A DNA stretch of 52,265 nt, taken from assembly GCA_017475745.1 (NCBI GenBank), contig JAFVEZ010000024.1, positions 1-52,265 of the forward strand. Reading direction: 5' to 3'. Below, one piece after another: positions 32,760 to 42,379 of the stretch. Each line of letters begins with the position of its first letter. Position 1 is the first letter of the stretch. This DNA comes from Selenomonadaceae bacterium. GTDB taxonomy: Bacteria > Bacillota > Negativicutes > Selenomonadales > Selenomonadaceae. Below the pieces are notes generated by a model. That model did no database searches. It had not been told where the DNA came from and was given only the letters and a program-made list of their open reading frames with translations. The position numbers and the translations under genes were made by a program.

Positions 32760-33519
32760 TGCAATGAACAGAATTGCACCAAAATACCTGGCAGAAGAGT
32801 GGGATAACCCTGGATTACTTGTCGGTGATCCTCATCAAGCAGTCAGTAAAATTCTGATCTGTCTTGATCTCAATGATGACATGATTCAAAGAGCAGTTGC
32901 AACTAAAACGCAGTTGATTATCACTCATCACCCGATGATCTTCAGAGCGATTAAAAGTATCAGGACAGACTTGCCGCTTGGTCAGAAGATTAGTGGTCTG
33001 ATCAAAAATGATATTGCTTGCTTTGCTGCTCATACTAATCTTGACAGTGCTTCGGGCGGCGTTAATGATGTGCTCGCCAAAAAGATTGGATTAGTTGATA
33101 TTAAGCCTTTTGATGAGGAGCTTACACTTGGACGAATAGGCAACCTTCAAAGAGAAATGTCAGCAAAGGAGTTTGCATTTCACGTTAAAAAGTTGCTCAA
33201 GGCCGATCATATCAGATTAATCAATGCCGGTGATTTTCTCATCAAGAGAGTTGGCATCTGCGGTGGTGCAGGCAGTGAGTTTATCTCCAAAGCTAAGTTC
33301 CTTGGTGCCGATGCCTTTGTCACTGGTGATGTCAAATATCACGAGGCTCAGTCAGCAGTTGAAAATAAAATTCACGTCGTTGATGCAGGACACTTTGCAA
33401 CGGAATTGCCGATTGTTCATGCCCTTGCTGAAAGACTCAAAGAGGAATTTAAGCGGCTTAATATTTCCATTGAAGTTTTGGAGGATACATCTGCCAAGGA
33501 TTTTTTTAAAATTATATAA
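32728..33519 (+). CDS. Nif3-like dinuclear metal-centre protein (YqfO family)
   Basis: The 263-residue protein has the Nif3 features AEEWDNPGLLVGD, the metal-ligand ITHHPMIFR, the AHTNLD segment, GICGGAGSEF and VVDAGHFATE. It lacks the inserted PII-like domain seen in longer homologues. These hexamers bind two metals; GTP cyclohydrolase 1 type 2 is a frequent but weakly supported name. It follows trmK with overlapping ends, a conserved pairing in Firmicutes. Confidence 0.88.
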   Translation: MKTPTVQTVCDAMNRIAPKYLAEEWDNPGLLVGDPHQAVSKILICLDLNDDMIQRAVATKTQLIITHHPMIFRAIKSIRTDLPLGQKISGLIKNDIACFAAHTNLDSASGGVNDVLAKKIGLVDIKPFDEELTLGRIGNLQREMSAKEFAFHVKKLLKADHIRLINAGDFLIKRVGICGGAGSEFISKAKFLGADAFVTGDVKYHEAQSAVENKIHVVDAGHFATELPIVHALAERLKEEFKRLNISIEVLEDTSAKDFFKII

Positions 33520-33555
33520 ATTCTAGTTTATATACATTTTGGGAGGTAATTTTTC

Positions 33556-34944
33556 GTGAGGAAAGAGCATGATTTTTTAGGTGAGTTGGAAGTACCCGAC
33601 GAAGCATATTATGGCGTACAAACTATGAGAGCGATTGAAAATTTCAGCATTACCGGCCGTAAATTGGATATTGATCTCATTCAAGCATTAGCAAAAGTAA
33701 AGAAGGCAGCGGCACAGGCAAATATGGAAACCGGACGTCTTGACAGGAAAATCGGTAATGCACTTGTTCAAGCTGCAGAAGAGATTATTGACGGCGAATT
33801 TATTGATCAGTTTCCAGTTGATCCAATTCAAGGCGGTGCAGGTACATCTATCAATATGAATGTGAATGAAGTACTTTGCAATCGTGCATTGGAAATTATT
33901 GGAGAAGCTAAAGGTCGTTACGATATTATCTCACCAAATAATCATGCAAATATGGCGCAGTCTACAAATGATTCACTGCCAACGGCAATTAAAGTCTGTT
34001 TAACTTACAAGAGCCATCAAGTAACAAAAGCTCTTGATTATCTTGCAAGCGAACTTGAAAAGAAAGCTGAAGAGTACAAAGACATTTTGAAGATGGGACG
34101 AACTCATCTCCAGGACGCAGTGCCAATTACTTTAGGGCAAGAGATGGGTTCCTATGCTTCGGCTATTCGTCGCAGCATAAGACGTATTGAATGGGCTATT
34201 GACAGTATCAGACTCATTAATATGGGTGGCACGGCGGTTGGTACAGGCTTAAATGCTGAACCGGCTTATATCAAAATAGTTGCAAGAAAGCTCAGAGAAA
34301 TCACTGGAGAGAATTTTGAGACTTCTACAAATATCATTGATGCGACTAACAATACTGACGGCTTTGTTGATGTGTCTTCAGCACTTAAAAATACAGCACT
34401 CGTTCTTATTAAGATGGCAAATGACTTCCGTCTCATGGCGTCGGGTCCGCGTTGTGGTTTCGCTGAACTCAGCCTTCCAAAGCGTCAACCAGGCTCGTCT
34501 ATTATGCCAGGAAAAGTTAATCCAGTCATTGCTGAAGTCATGGATCAAGCGTGCTATCAAGTTATTGGCAATGATCTTGCAGTTACTCTCGGAGTTGAGA
34601 ATGGACAACTTGAACTCAACGTTATGGAACCAATCATGGCATACAATCTCTGCAGTTCAATGAATTATATTGCAAATGCTTCTCGTACATTCGTCGATAA
34701 GCTACTCAAAGGACTTGAACCTAACAGAGAGCAATGTCAGAAATATATTGATAATAGTGTTGGCGTTGTCACAGCTCTTCTGCCGCATATTGGTTATGAG
34801 CAATCGGCAATGCTGGCAAAAGAAGCCTACAATACAGGCCGTCCAATTCGTGAAATAATCTTAGAAAAAGCTATTCTTACCGAAGAGCAACTCAATCACA
34901 TCATGTCACCGGAACAAATGACACATCCAGGAATTACAAAATAA
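33556..34944 (+). CDS. aspA: aspartate ammonia-lyase
   Basis: The 462-residue enzyme converts aspartate to fumarate and ammonia. Identifying segments are QTMRAIENFSITG, SPNNHANMAQSTNDSLPTA, GRTHLQDAVPITLGQE and the fumarase/aspartase signature GSSIMPGKVNP at 313-323. The FSITG and AspA-type residues favour aspartase over fumarase. The start is GTG 33556, 7-8 nt after GGGAGGT. In an anaerobe this feeds fumarate respiration or reverses to make aspartate. ddh follows by 29 nt. Confidence 0.92.
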   Translation: MRKEHDFLGELEVPDEAYYGVQTMRAIENFSITGRKLDIDLIQALAKVKKAAAQANMETGRLDRKIGNALVQAAEEIIDGEFIDQFPVDPIQGGAGTSINMNVNEVLCNRALEIIGEAKGRYDIISPNNHANMAQSTNDSLPTAIKVCLTYKSHQVTKALDYLASELEKKAEEYKDILKMGRTHLQDAVPITLGQEMGSYASAIRRSIRRIEWAIDSIRLINMGGTAVGTGLNAEPAYIKIVARKLREITGENFETSTNIIDATNNTDGFVDVSSALKNTALVLIKMANDFRLMASGPRCGFAELSLPKRQPGSSIMPGKVNPVIAEVMDQACYQVIGNDLAVTLGVENGQLELNVMEPIMAYNLCSSMNYIANASRTFVDKLLKGLEPNREQCQKYIDNSVGVVTALLPHIGYEQSAMLAKEAYNTGRPIREIILEKAILTEEQLNHIMSPEQMTHPGITK

Positions 34945-34973
34945 TTAAAGTTTAATTTAAAGGAGGAAGTTTA

Positions 34974-35954
34974 ATGAGAATTGGTATTTTAGGCTATGGC
35001 AATCTCGGTCAAGGCGTAGAGTTTGCAATTAAAGACAATCTCGATGCTGAACTGGTAGCTGTATTCACCCGCCGAGAGCCTTCAAAGATAAAGATTAATA
35101 CTCCAAATGTTCCGATTGTCAAGATCTCAGAGATTGCAGACTGGAAAGATAAAATTGATGTACTGATTCTTTGCGGTGGCAGTGCGACTGACTTGCCAGT
35201 ACAGACTCCGGAATTTGCTAAACTCTTCAACGTTGTGGATAGTTTCGACACTCATGCTAAGATTCCACAACACTTTGCAAAGGTCGACGAAGCAGCTAAA
35301 TCCAGCAATCATATAGCTGTAATCTCCGTCGGTTGGGACCCTGGTCTATTTTCACTCGCCAGAGTATATTCCAATGCTGTCTTGCCCAATGGCAAGGATT
35401 ATACCTTCTGGGGCAAGGGCGTCAGTCAAGGTCATTCTGATGCCATTCGTCGAATCAAAGGTGTCAAAAATGCCAAGCAGTACACCATTCCTGTAGATAC
35501 AGCACTTGAAGCTGTTCGTAGTGGCAGCAATCCTGAACTAACAACACGTCAAAAGCACACCCGTGAATGTTTTGTAGTTCTTGAAGACGGTGCCGACACG
35601 GCTGAAGTTGAACGTCAGATCAAAACTATGCCCAATTACTTCGACGAATACGATACTACTGTACACTTTATCACTGAGGAAGAGCTGCAACGCGATCATA
35701 GCGGCCTTGCTCATGGTGGTTTTGTTATTCGCAGTGGTAAGACTGGACAGGATAAGCAGCACAGTCACATTGTTGAGTTCAGTCTAAAGTTGGACTCCAA
35801 CCCTGAGTTTACTTCTAATGTACTTGTTGCCTATGCTCGTGCGGCTTATCGTCTCAACAAGGAAGGGCAGGCAGGTTGTAAGACTGTGTTGGATATTCCA
35901 CCTGCGTACCTTTCGGACAAAAGCGTTGAAGAGCTTCGCGCCCATTATCTGTAA
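34974..35954 (+). CDS. ddh: meso-diaminopimelate D-dehydrogenase
   Basis: The 326-residue NADPH-dependent enzyme makes meso-diaminopimelate in one step from tetrahydrodipicolinate, for lysine and peptidoglycan. It shows GYGNLGQGVEFAI (cofactor loop), VFTRREP, ILCGGSATDLP, FNVVDSFDTHAKIP, ISVGWDPGLFSLAR and WGKGVSQGHSDAIRRI, all Ddh landmarks. AAAGGAGGAAG precedes the ATG. Placement after aspA links it to aspartate-family metabolism. Confidence 0.96.
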   Translation: MRIGILGYGNLGQGVEFAIKDNLDAELVAVFTRREPSKIKINTPNVPIVKISEIADWKDKIDVLILCGGSATDLPVQTPEFAKLFNVVDSFDTHAKIPQHFAKVDEAAKSSNHIAVISVGWDPGLFSLARVYSNAVLPNGKDYTFWGKGVSQGHSDAIRRIKGVKNAKQYTIPVDTALEAVRSGSNPELTTRQKHTRECFVVLEDGADTAEVERQIKTMPNYFDEYDTTVHFITEEELQRDHSGLAHGGFVIRSGKTGQDKQHSHIVEFSLKLDSNPEFTSNVLVAYARAAYRLNKEGQAGCKTVLDIPPAYLSDKSVEELRAHYL

Positions 35955-35957
35955 GCC

Positions 35958-36923
35958 ATGGCAAAATCACTTACTATGCCGACCGCGCCTGAAGCTCCTA
36001 TCGCGCCGCAAATCAGTATCGGTGACAGGATTCACGGTATTGAAAACCGAATAGAGGAGATTGAGGGTATAAGTGGAATGACTGGCGTCTCGAAGTCTCG
36101 CAGCACAAGTCGGCAATCTCAACAGGGAGATATAGAAGACTCTCAACAAGAGGAAGAGCAGACGCAATCCTCACAGCAAACACAGTCTCGTCAATCAACA
36201 CCGCAACCACAGCAACGTCAACCATCTTCTCGTAACGTAACAACACCGGAGACTATGGCTAGAGATGCCGTTGCCAATGGTTCGGGCGCCTTGACTAAAC
36301 GTACTACACGCCGCGGTGATGATAACGAAGCTCAAGGTGATGACAGTAGCACTTCACAACCAAAGAATCAAACAACTGTGGTAATTCCTCCAAACTCAGC
36401 GTTGAATGACAACGGACAGACTGACTTTGAACGCGGTCGCGCTGTCCTTAATGAGTTTAAGCGCTTGGATCAAGAAGAAGCGGCAAAACAATCTTCCATA
36501 GTCACTGATACATCTTCCTCGACATCATCACCTGGATTATTTGCACCTTCCTATGGCTCCAATTCACACGGCGTGGGTTACTGGCTTTTTACATTGATTG
36601 CTGTTGGGGTGCTTGCCTTCGTCTTTGTTAAGCAGTTCTTGGTAAATAAAGATTCTTCCTCCGGCACGCCACCACTAACGAAGTCAATGCTGGACATTCC
36701 AGATATAAGTCAACCTTCAGCAGCAGTGAGACAGTCGGCATTGAATCAATATAAACAAGCTAAACCTGCCCCACCACCTAAGCCAGCCAAGCCCGCTCCA
36801 CCTAAGTCGACGGCTTCGATTAAACCTCTGCCAATCGCCAAACCGGTAACCTTAAAGACAACTAAGTCAACAACTAAAACCGAAGACGATAAAAAGGGTA
36901 GTCATTTTGAAGTCAGAGTATAA
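35958..36923 (+). CDS. low-complexity single-pass membrane protein, function unknown
   Basis: The 321-residue protein has a short N-terminal amphipathic coil (IGDRIHGIENRIEEIEG, residues 21-37). A long Gln/Ser/Thr-rich disordered region (45-150) is followed by one helix (about 206-228) and a Pro/Lys/Ala-rich tail. It begins 3 nt after the ddh stop, so it is probably in the same operon, and ends before a terminator. No family is recognised. The layout suggests an envelope-spanning or wall-contacting protein, but that is inference. Confidence 0.7.
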   Translation: MAKSLTMPTAPEAPIAPQISIGDRIHGIENRIEEIEGISGMTGVSKSRSTSRQSQQGDIEDSQQEEEQTQSSQQTQSRQSTPQPQQRQPSSRNVTTPETMARDAVANGSGALTKRTTRRGDDNEAQGDDSSTSQPKNQTTVVIPPNSALNDNGQTDFERGRAVLNEFKRLDQEEAAKQSSIVTDTSSSTSSPGLFAPSYGSNSHGVGYWLFTLIAVGVLAFVFVKQFLVNKDSSSGTPPLTKSMLDIPDISQPSAAVRQSALNQYKQAKPAPPPKPAKPAPPKSTASIKPLPIAKPVTLKTTKSTTKTEDDKKGSHFEVRV

Positions 36924-36925
36924 TT

Positions 36926-36962
36926 AAAAAAGACACCTCCGATAATAGGAAGTGTCTTTTAT
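36926..36962 (+). terminator. terminator after the aspA-ddh unit
   Basis: AAAAGACAC and GTGTCTTTT form the base of a long stem extended by TCC/GGA, ending in TTTTATTTATT. Confidence 0.85.
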
Positions 36963-36975
36963 TTATTATTATATA

Positions 36976-37013
36976 CAAAAACCCTCAACCAACAGGCTGA
37001 AGGTTAGTTTTTT
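36976..37013 (-). terminator. bidirectional terminator ending the ribosomal operon
   Basis: AACCCTCA (36980-36987) pairs with TGAAGGTT (36998-37005) over eight positions. T-runs follow on both strands, so it should stop rplQ transcription from the right and any read-through from the left. Confidence 0.8.
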
Positions 37014-37015
37014 AT

Positions 37016-37354
37016 TTATACCAATTCAAAAAGTACCATTGGGGCTGCATCGCCACGACGCGGACTGAGTTTAACGATCCTCGTATAACCACCGTTGCGA
37101 TCCTTATATCTCTCTGGCATCTCTTCAAAGATTTTATGAACAACATCTACATCAGCAATCTGAGCAATCGCCATACGTCTTGCAGCAAGGTCTCCGCGCT
37201 TTGCAAGAGTGATCATCTTCTCTGCAAATTTGCGAAGCTCTTTGGCCTTTGCTTCAGTAGTTTCAATCTTTTCATATGTAAAGAATGCAGCGAGGAGACT
37301 CTTAAACAATGCTCTCCTTGCTCCTGAATTTCTGCCAAGTTTCCTATAGCTCAT
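37016..37354 (-). CDS. rplQ: 50S ribosomal protein L17
   Basis: The 112-residue protein has [20 protein letters not shown] at the start, [19 protein letters not shown] and a C-terminal [19 protein letters not shown], all typical of L17. It is the last gene of the alpha operon and ends just before the bidirectional terminator. Confidence 0.98.
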   Translation of the reverse strand: MSYRKLGRNSGARRALFKSLLAAFFTYEKIETTEAKAKELRKFAEKMITLAKRGDLAARRMAIAQIADVDVVHKIFEEMPERYKDRNGGYTRIVKLSPRRGDAAPMVLFELV

Positions 37355-37427
37355 CTAATCTCACCTACTTTTCCACGGGTGAGCAAGCAAAGTAACTATT
37401 CATTACTGCCTTCACCGCTATAATAAA

Positions 37428-38393
37428 TCAAATATCTTCAACTGGTCTCAGACTGACACCCAGCTCATCAAGTTTCTTTTTAACCTCGTCAAGAGATTTT
37501 CTACCCAAGTTACGAACTTTCATCATCTCGTCTTCGCTCTTCTCAACCAAATCAGCAACAGTATTGATTCCTGCACGCTTGAGACAGTTGAATGAACGAA
37601 CTGAGAGATCCAAATCCTCAATGGTCATCTCAAGTATCTTGCCAGTCTCATCAACGGGTTCTTCAACAAAGGTAGATTCTTCATCTTCCTCGATTTCATC
37701 AGGTAGACCGTCAATATTCTGGAACAATTTTAAATGATCGTTGAGAATTTTTGCAGCCTTTGCAACTGCTTCTTCCGGCTTCAGTGCGCCATTTGTCCAG
37801 ACTTCCAAGATTAATTTGTCATAGTCCATGACATTGCCGACACGGGTGTCCATAACCTCATACTTGACGCGCTCAACAGGTGAGAAGAGAGAATCAATCG
37901 GAATGGTGCCAATAACGTCGTCAGGATTTTTATTCTTCTCTGCTGGAACATAACCACGACCGCGCTCGACCTTCATTTCGATTTTTAACTTACCGGTCTC
38001 ATTGAGAGTAGCAATGTGCAAATCGGTATTTAAAACCTCAATCTCAGGATCACAAATGACATTAGCACCGGTAACTTCCTGCTCACCCTCGACATCAATG
38101 TATATGATTTTTGGATCGTCGCCTTCCATCTTCAAGCAGAGCTGCTTAATGTTGAGGACGATATTTGTTATATCATCTCTGACACCGGGAAGCGTTGAAA
38201 ATTCATGAAGCACGTTGTCAATTCTTATGGAAGTTACTGCCGCACCCTCAAGTGAAGAGAGAAGCATACGACGCAGCCCATTGCCTATCGTCGTTCCATA
38301 ACCTCTCTCAAGTGGCTCGCAGACAAATCGACCATAGCGACCATCTTCACTGACTTCAACTATTTCGATTTTTGGTTTTTCAATATCTATCAT
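37428..38393 (-). CDS. rpoA: DNA-directed RNA polymerase subunit alpha
   Basis: The 321-residue subunit has the N-terminal assembly domain ([27 protein letters not shown]) and the C-terminal domain with [18 protein letters not shown] and [17 protein letters not shown], which contacts UP elements and activators. ATG 38393 is 7 nt after AGGAGG; a TTG just before it is less likely. It sits between rpsD and rplQ as expected. Confidence 0.98.
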   Translation of the reverse strand: MIDIEKPKIEIVEVSEDGRYGRFVCEPLERGYGTTIGNGLRRMLLSSLEGAAVTSIRIDNVLHEFSTLPGVRDDITNIVLNIKQLCLKMEGDDPKIIYIDVEGEQEVTGANVICDPEIEVLNTDLHIATLNETGKLKIEMKVERGRGYVPAEKNKNPDDVIGTIPIDSLFSPVERVKYEVMDTRVGNVMDYDKLILEVWTNGALKPEEAVAKAAKILNDHLKLFQNIDGLPDEIEEDEESTFVEEPVDETGKILEMTIEDLDLSVRSFNCLKRAGINTVADLVEKSEDEMMKVRNLGRKSLDEVKKKLDELGVSLRPVEDI

Positions 38394-38441
38394 CAATATT
38401 CCTCCTGCCAGTTTCTAATTAATTGTCAACCGGCTTGGAGA

Positions 38442-39035
38442 TTATCTGGAATACAACTCGATGATGGACTGTTCATTAACAGGAACGTCAATTTCGTCAC
38501 GATTCGGAAAGCGAACGACATTGCCTTTCAAGTTATCCTGATCGGCTTCAAGCCAAGCAGGTGCCGAGAGGGCATTATTTGTCTCTTTAAGAGCCTTGAA
38601 GAAAGCATTGCTCTGGCTCTTTTCACAGACAGCAACAACATCGCCAACTTCAACGAGTGCTGACGGAATATCAAGTCTTTTGCCATTGACGGTGATATGA
38701 CCGTGGCGAACGACTTGACGTGCCTGCTTCCTGGTATTTGCAAGACCAAGACGGAAGACGACATTATCAATGCGGCGCTCAAGAAGCTTCAGAAGGTTTT
38801 CACCGGTGACGCCCTGCATTTTCTTTGCCTTTTCGTAGTAACCGCGGAACTGTCTCTCAAGGACACCATAAATGAATTTAGCCTTCTGCTTCTCTTTAAG
38901 TTGGAGACCGTACTCACTGACTTTGCGGTTAGTACGACGCACTTGACGTTTAGACTGTTTAGAACGACCAATCACTGCCGGCTCGATTCCAAGCGCACGG
39001 CAGCGTTTTAAATCAGGTACTCTATCGATTGCCAA
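38442..39035 (-). CDS. rpsD: 30S ribosomal protein S4
   Basis: The 197-residue protein carries the S4 RNA-binding domain (LLKLLERRIDNVVFRLGLANTRKQARQVVRHGHITVNGK). The N terminus (AIDRVPDLKRCRALGIEPAV) lacks the four-cysteine zinc knuckle of many bacterial S4 proteins, so this is a zinc-free type. S14 and L36 in the same operon do keep their zinc ligands. Confidence 0.97.
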   Translation of the reverse strand: MAIDRVPDLKRCRALGIEPAVIGRSKQSKRQVRRTNRKVSEYGLQLKEKQKAKFIYGVLERQFRGYYEKAKKMQGVTGENLLKLLERRIDNVVFRLGLANTRKQARQVVRHGHITVNGKRLDIPSALVEVGDVVAVCEKSQSNAFFKALKETNNALSAPAWLEADQDNLKGNVVRFPNRDEIDVPVNEQSIIELYSR

Positions 39036-39051
39036 AACCTAACACCTCCCA

Positions 39052-39444
39052 TTAAACTCTTCTGCGCTTCGGCGGACGACAGCCGTTATGCGGAATTGGC
39101 GTAACATCTTTAATCATGTTAACTTCAAGGCCAGTTGCCTGCAATGAACGGATAGCCGCTTCACGACCGGCACCAGGACCCTTAACATAAACCTCAACCT
39201 GCTTGAGACCATGTTCCATTGCCGCTTTGGCTGCAACTTCTGCTGCCATTTGTGCTGCAAACGGAGTACTCTTTCTTGAGCCGCGGAAGCCAAGACCGCC
39301 TGCACTTGCCCATGAGAGTGCATTGCCGCTCTTATCTGTAAGCGTAACAATCGTATTATTAAACGTGGAGCTGATGTGCGCCACGCCATATTCTATATTT
39401 TTACGTACTTTTTTCTTGGTGCGAACTGTTTTTTTAGCTGCCAC
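39052..39444 (-). CDS. rpsK: 30S ribosomal protein S11
   Basis: The 130-residue protein has [21 protein letters not shown] and ends with the [19 protein letters not shown] tail of S11. GTG 39444 is favoured because GGAG lies 9 nt upstream and the length then matches the family; in-frame ATGs upstream overlap that site. Confidence 0.97.
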   Translation of the reverse strand: MAAKKTVRTKKKVRKNIEYGVAHISSTFNNTIVTLTDKSGNALSWASAGGLGFRGSRKSTPFAAQMAAEVAAKAAMEHGLKQVEVYVKGPGAGREAAIRSLQATGLEVNMIKDVTPIPHNGCRPPKRRRV

Positions 39445-39510
39445 CTTATTCGCTCCTTTCATCAACTAGTAGTCATAACTCAACTGCAATTTGCTAAAAG
39501 CTCTAACTAC

Positions 39511-39885
39511 TTATTTCTCCTTCTTCTTACCTTGGACAAGTTTCTTCGGACCCTTGCGAGTTCTTGCATTATTTTTGGTGTTTTGTCCACGGACAGGAAG
39601 ACCGAGACGATGACGGCGACCGCGATAGCACCCGATATCAACGAGTCGCTTGATGTCCATCTGAATGTCGCGGCGAAGGTCACCCTCAACAACGGCATTG
39701 TGGTCGATAGCATCACGAAGTTTTACAACATCGTCCTCCGTGAGGTCTTTCGTTCTAGTGTCAGGATTGATACCTGTTATACCAAGTATTTTCTGAGATG
39801 TCTTCAGACCAATTCCATAAATATACGTCAGAGCGTATTCAATTCTTTTTTCACGTGGCAAATCTACACCGGCAATACGTGCCAT
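39511..39885 (-). CDS. rpsM: 30S ribosomal protein S13
   Basis: The 124-residue protein opens [20 protein letters not shown] and ends with [19 protein letters not shown], the S13 signature. ATG 39885 follows GGAGGTGC. It lies just downstream of rpmJ in the usual order. Confidence 0.98.
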   Translation of the reverse strand: MARIAGVDLPREKRIEYALTYIYGIGLKTSQKILGITGINPDTRTKDLTEDDVVKLRDAIDHNAVVEGDLRRDIQMDIKRLVDIGCYRGRRHRLGLPVRGQNTKNNARTRKGPKKLVQGKKKEK

Positions 39886-39906
39886 AATCTTTGCACCTCC
39901 TCTCAA

Positions 39907-40020
39907 TTAACCTTGACGCTGTTTATGTTTAGGATTTTCGCAAATGACCATAACACGGCCCTTGCGCTTAATAATCTTACATTTTTCACACATTTTTTTG
40001 ACTGATGGTCTAACCTTCAT
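39907..40020 (-). CDS. rpmJ: 50S ribosomal protein L36 (zinc type)
   Basis: The frame of 37 codons starts [20 protein letters not shown] and keeps the zinc ligands C11, C14, C27 and H32. It sits between infA and rpsM, the standard place. Confidence 0.97.
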   Translation of the reverse strand: MKVRPSVKKMCEKCKIIKRKGRVMVICENPKHKQRQG

Positions 40021-40080
40021 ATACTCTGCCCTCCTCTGCACATTTTGTGAGTATATCATACTTTGTCTTCAATGTCAATC

Positions 40081-40299
40081 TTATTTGAAACGATAGGTAA
40101 TACGACCTCTTGACAAATCATAGGGTGTAAGCTCAACCGTTACTTTGTCACCTGGAAGAATCCTTATAAAGTTCATTCTGATCTTACCAGATACATGTGC
40201 AAGAATCGTGTGCCCATTTTCTAACTGGACTTGAAACATTGCATTTGGAAGTGCTTCAAGAACCTTGCCTTCAACTTCAATAACGTCTTGTTTTGACAT
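40081..40299 (-). CDS. infA: translation initiation factor IF-1
   Basis: The 72-residue OB-fold protein has [39 protein letters not shown] and [15 protein letters not shown]. It lies directly after adk with a 25-nt gap. The map gene usually found between them is not here. Confidence 0.98.
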   Translation of the reverse strand: MSKQDVIEVEGKVLEALPNAMFQVQLENGHTILAHVSGKIRMNFIRILPGDKVTVELTPYDLSRGRITYRFK

Positions 40300-40324
40300 A
40301 TATTGTCTCCTCTTCTAGTTTTAA

Positions 40325-40975
40325 TCAGTTCACCGAGGACAAGACGCTGACAAGGTCTTCGGTGACTTTATCAATCGGCTGCCTGCCATCAATTTCAGTA
40401 TAAAGATCAGCTTTTTTGTAGTAATCAATGAGCGGTTTAGTTGAATTTTCGTAAGCGGACAAGCGATTTTTCATTGTCTCTTCGTTGTCGTCCTTACGCT
40501 GGTAAAGTTCACCGCCACAATCATCGCAAACGCCATCTTTTTGAGTAGGGTTAAATTTAATATGATAAGTAGCACCACAGCTTTTACAAATCCTGCGACC
40601 AACTGCACGCTCGATCAAATCCTCAAAAGGTACATGAATATTCAAAACACGAGTAAGCTTCATTCCAAGCTCATCGAGAATTTTACTGAGTGCATCTGCC
40701 TGCTCAACCGTACGTGGAAAGCCATCGAGGATAAAGCCCTTTTTGCAATCAGCCTTGGCAAGACGTTCTTTGACAATGCCAATGGTAATTTCGTCAGGAA
40801 CAAGTCCACCAGCATCCATTACAGCCTTGGCCTGCTTGCCGAGTTCCGTACCTTCCTTAACTGCCGCACGGAACATGTCACCAGTAGAAATGTGTGGAAT
40901 ATTAAACTTTTTCACAAGTTCAGCCGCCTGCGTACCTTTTCCGGCACCTGGAGGCCCCATCAATAATAGTTGCAT
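40325..40975 (-). CDS. adk: adenylate kinase
   Basis: The 216-residue enzyme equilibrates ATP, AMP and ADP. It has the P-loop GPPGAGKGT (7-15), the AMP-binding [19 protein letters not shown] and a long-form LID with four cysteines (CKSCG and CDDCGG), which bind zinc as in Gram-positive enzymes. A GGAGGAAAC site precedes the start. It follows secY after a 147-nt gap. Confidence 0.97.
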   Translation of the reverse strand: MQLLLMGPPGAGKGTQAAELVKKFNIPHISTGDMFRAAVKEGTELGKQAKAVMDAGGLVPDEITIGIVKERLAKADCKKGFILDGFPRTVEQADALSKILDELGMKLTRVLNIHVPFEDLIERAVGRRICKSCGATYHIKFNPTQKDGVCDDCGGELYQRKDDNEETMKNRLSAYENSTKPLIDYYKKADLYTEIDGRQPIDKVTEDLVSVLSSVN

Positions 40976-41122
40976 TTTGTTTCCTCCAAATTATTTCTTG
41001 ACACTCTCCTATATTGAGATTCTTGCTTCAATGAACACAGCCCTTGCCATAAGTAGCTAAGTACTAGGCCTTACACGTTCTCCACAAGCGTAACTTCCCG
41101 TGTGTCTCACGGTAGAATGAGT
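40976..41122 (-). other. secY-adk spacer with a possible tnpB 3'-end relic
   Basis: The other gaps in this part of the operon are short; this one is 147 nt. On the minus strand it contains GTTACGCTTGTGGAGAACGTG and, further on, codons for C-S-L-K-Q-E-S (41017-41037). The KQES/KQEA ending and the CTTGTGGAGA block are typical of the 3' end of IS200/IS605-family tnpB genes. The frame is interrupted by stops, and no right-end hairpin is visible. It could be an old insertion scar or chance similarity. Confidence 0.3.
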
Positions 41123-42379
41123 TCATTTCATAAATCCCTCATAGTGTCGCATGACGACCATTGCTTCGATTTGTTTCATTGTGTGAAGAGCAACACTGAC
41201 AACGATTAACAGTGCTGTACCTCCAAAGTAGACGCCTTGTATATGCGTTGCACCTGCAATCAGATTCGGCAAGACAGCAATAAATGCCAAAAAGATTGAA
41301 CCCGCCAAAGTGATTCGCGTCAACACATAATCTATATAGTCTGCACTCGACTGTCCGGGTCTAATACCTGGAATAAATCCACCATACTTTTTGAGATTGT
41401 CCGCCATGTCAGGTATCTTTACTGTGACTGAGGTATAGAAGTATGTAAAGAAAATAATCAACACAACGTAGATTGACGTTTGCAGTGGCGTTCCCCATTC
41501 CAAATAAGCGGCTGCTGTCTTAGCCCAAGGCAGATCAATAAACTGCACTATTGTTATCGGAAACATCAACACCGAAGATGCAAAGATTATAGGTATGACG
41601 CCCGCCTGGTTGACTTTAAGCGGAATATGGCTTGAATGTCCACCGTAAGCCCTAGCACCAACCACACGCTTTGCATAGGAAATTGGAATACGCCTAAACG
41701 CTGCCTCAATATAGACAACAAAGACAATCATCGCAACTGCAATTATCGCAAATAACAAAACACTGAAATAGTTGATGGTTCCGGCTTGAATATACTGATA
41801 GATTGTTCCTATATTCTTCGGAAGAGCTGCAACTATACCGGCGAAGATTATAAGCGATATACCATTTCCAATGCCTTGTGCTGTTATCTGCTCACCAATC
41901 CACATCAATAGTGTTGTACCTGCAGTCAGCGTAATGGCAATTATCAATATGTTCACAGGACTTGGATTGAGAATCGCTTGCTTCAAACCAATAGACATTC
42001 CAATAGCTTGCAAGAAGGCAAGAACAACAGTCAACTGTCTTGTAACCCTCGTTGTCTTTTTATGTCCTTCCGCACCTTCTTTTGACCACTGATCAAGAGT
42101 TGGAATAACGACTGTAAGCAGCTGCATGATAATAGCTGCGTTGATGTATGGCGTGATGCTCATCGCAAAGATCGAGAATTTACTGAAAGCACCGCCGGAG
42201 AAGAGATCCAACAAACCAAAGAGACTACCGTTATTAAACAACTGTTCGATGGCAGTTGGATCAACGCCGGGTACCGGTATATGTGTTCCCATTCTGAATA
42301 TGGCGAACATTATCAACGTGAATGTGATGCGCTGTCTCAATTCTGGAATCTTTACGATATTTGAAAGCGCCGACAGCAC
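41123..42379 (-). CDS. secY: protein translocase subunit SecY
   Basis: The 418-residue channel protein has ten expected helices and the SecY signatures GTHIPVPGVDP, ILNAGTT-like LTAGTTLLMWIGEQITAQGIGNG in two blocks, and FTYFYTSVTVKIPDMADNLKKYGGFIPGIRPG. The start is GTG 42379, immediately after the rplO stop, with GAGGTGA in the last rplO codons. Confidence 0.97.
   Translation of the reverse strand: MLSALSNIVKIPELRQRITFTLIMFAIFRMGTHIPVPGVDPTAIEQLFNNGSLFGLLDLFSGGAFSKFSIFAMSITPYINAAIIMQLLTVVIPTLDQWSKEGAEGHKKTTRVTRQLTVVLAFLQAIGMSIGLKQAILNPSPVNILIIAITLTAGTTLLMWIGEQITAQGIGNGISLIIFAGIVAALPKNIGTIYQYIQAGTINYFSVLLFAIIAVAMIVFVVYIEAAFRRIPISYAKRVVGARAYGGHSSHIPLKVNQAGVIPIIFASSVLMFPITIVQFIDLPWAKTAAAYLEWGTPLQTSIYVVLIIFFTYFYTSVTVKIPDMADNLKKYGGFIPGIRPGQSSADYIDYVLTRITLAGSIFLAFIAVLPNLIAGATHIQGVYFGGTALLIVVSVALHTMKQIEAMVVMRHYEGFMK

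Noticed and set aside
32728..33519. GTP cyclohydrolase I type 2 as a firm function
   Set aside because: The name is widespread for Nif3-family proteins, but the activity cannot be supported from the sequence.
39376..40005. Long plus-strand open frame of about 209 codons
   Set aside because: It is the complement of rpsK, rpsM and rpmJ, has no domain features and arises from their codon bias.
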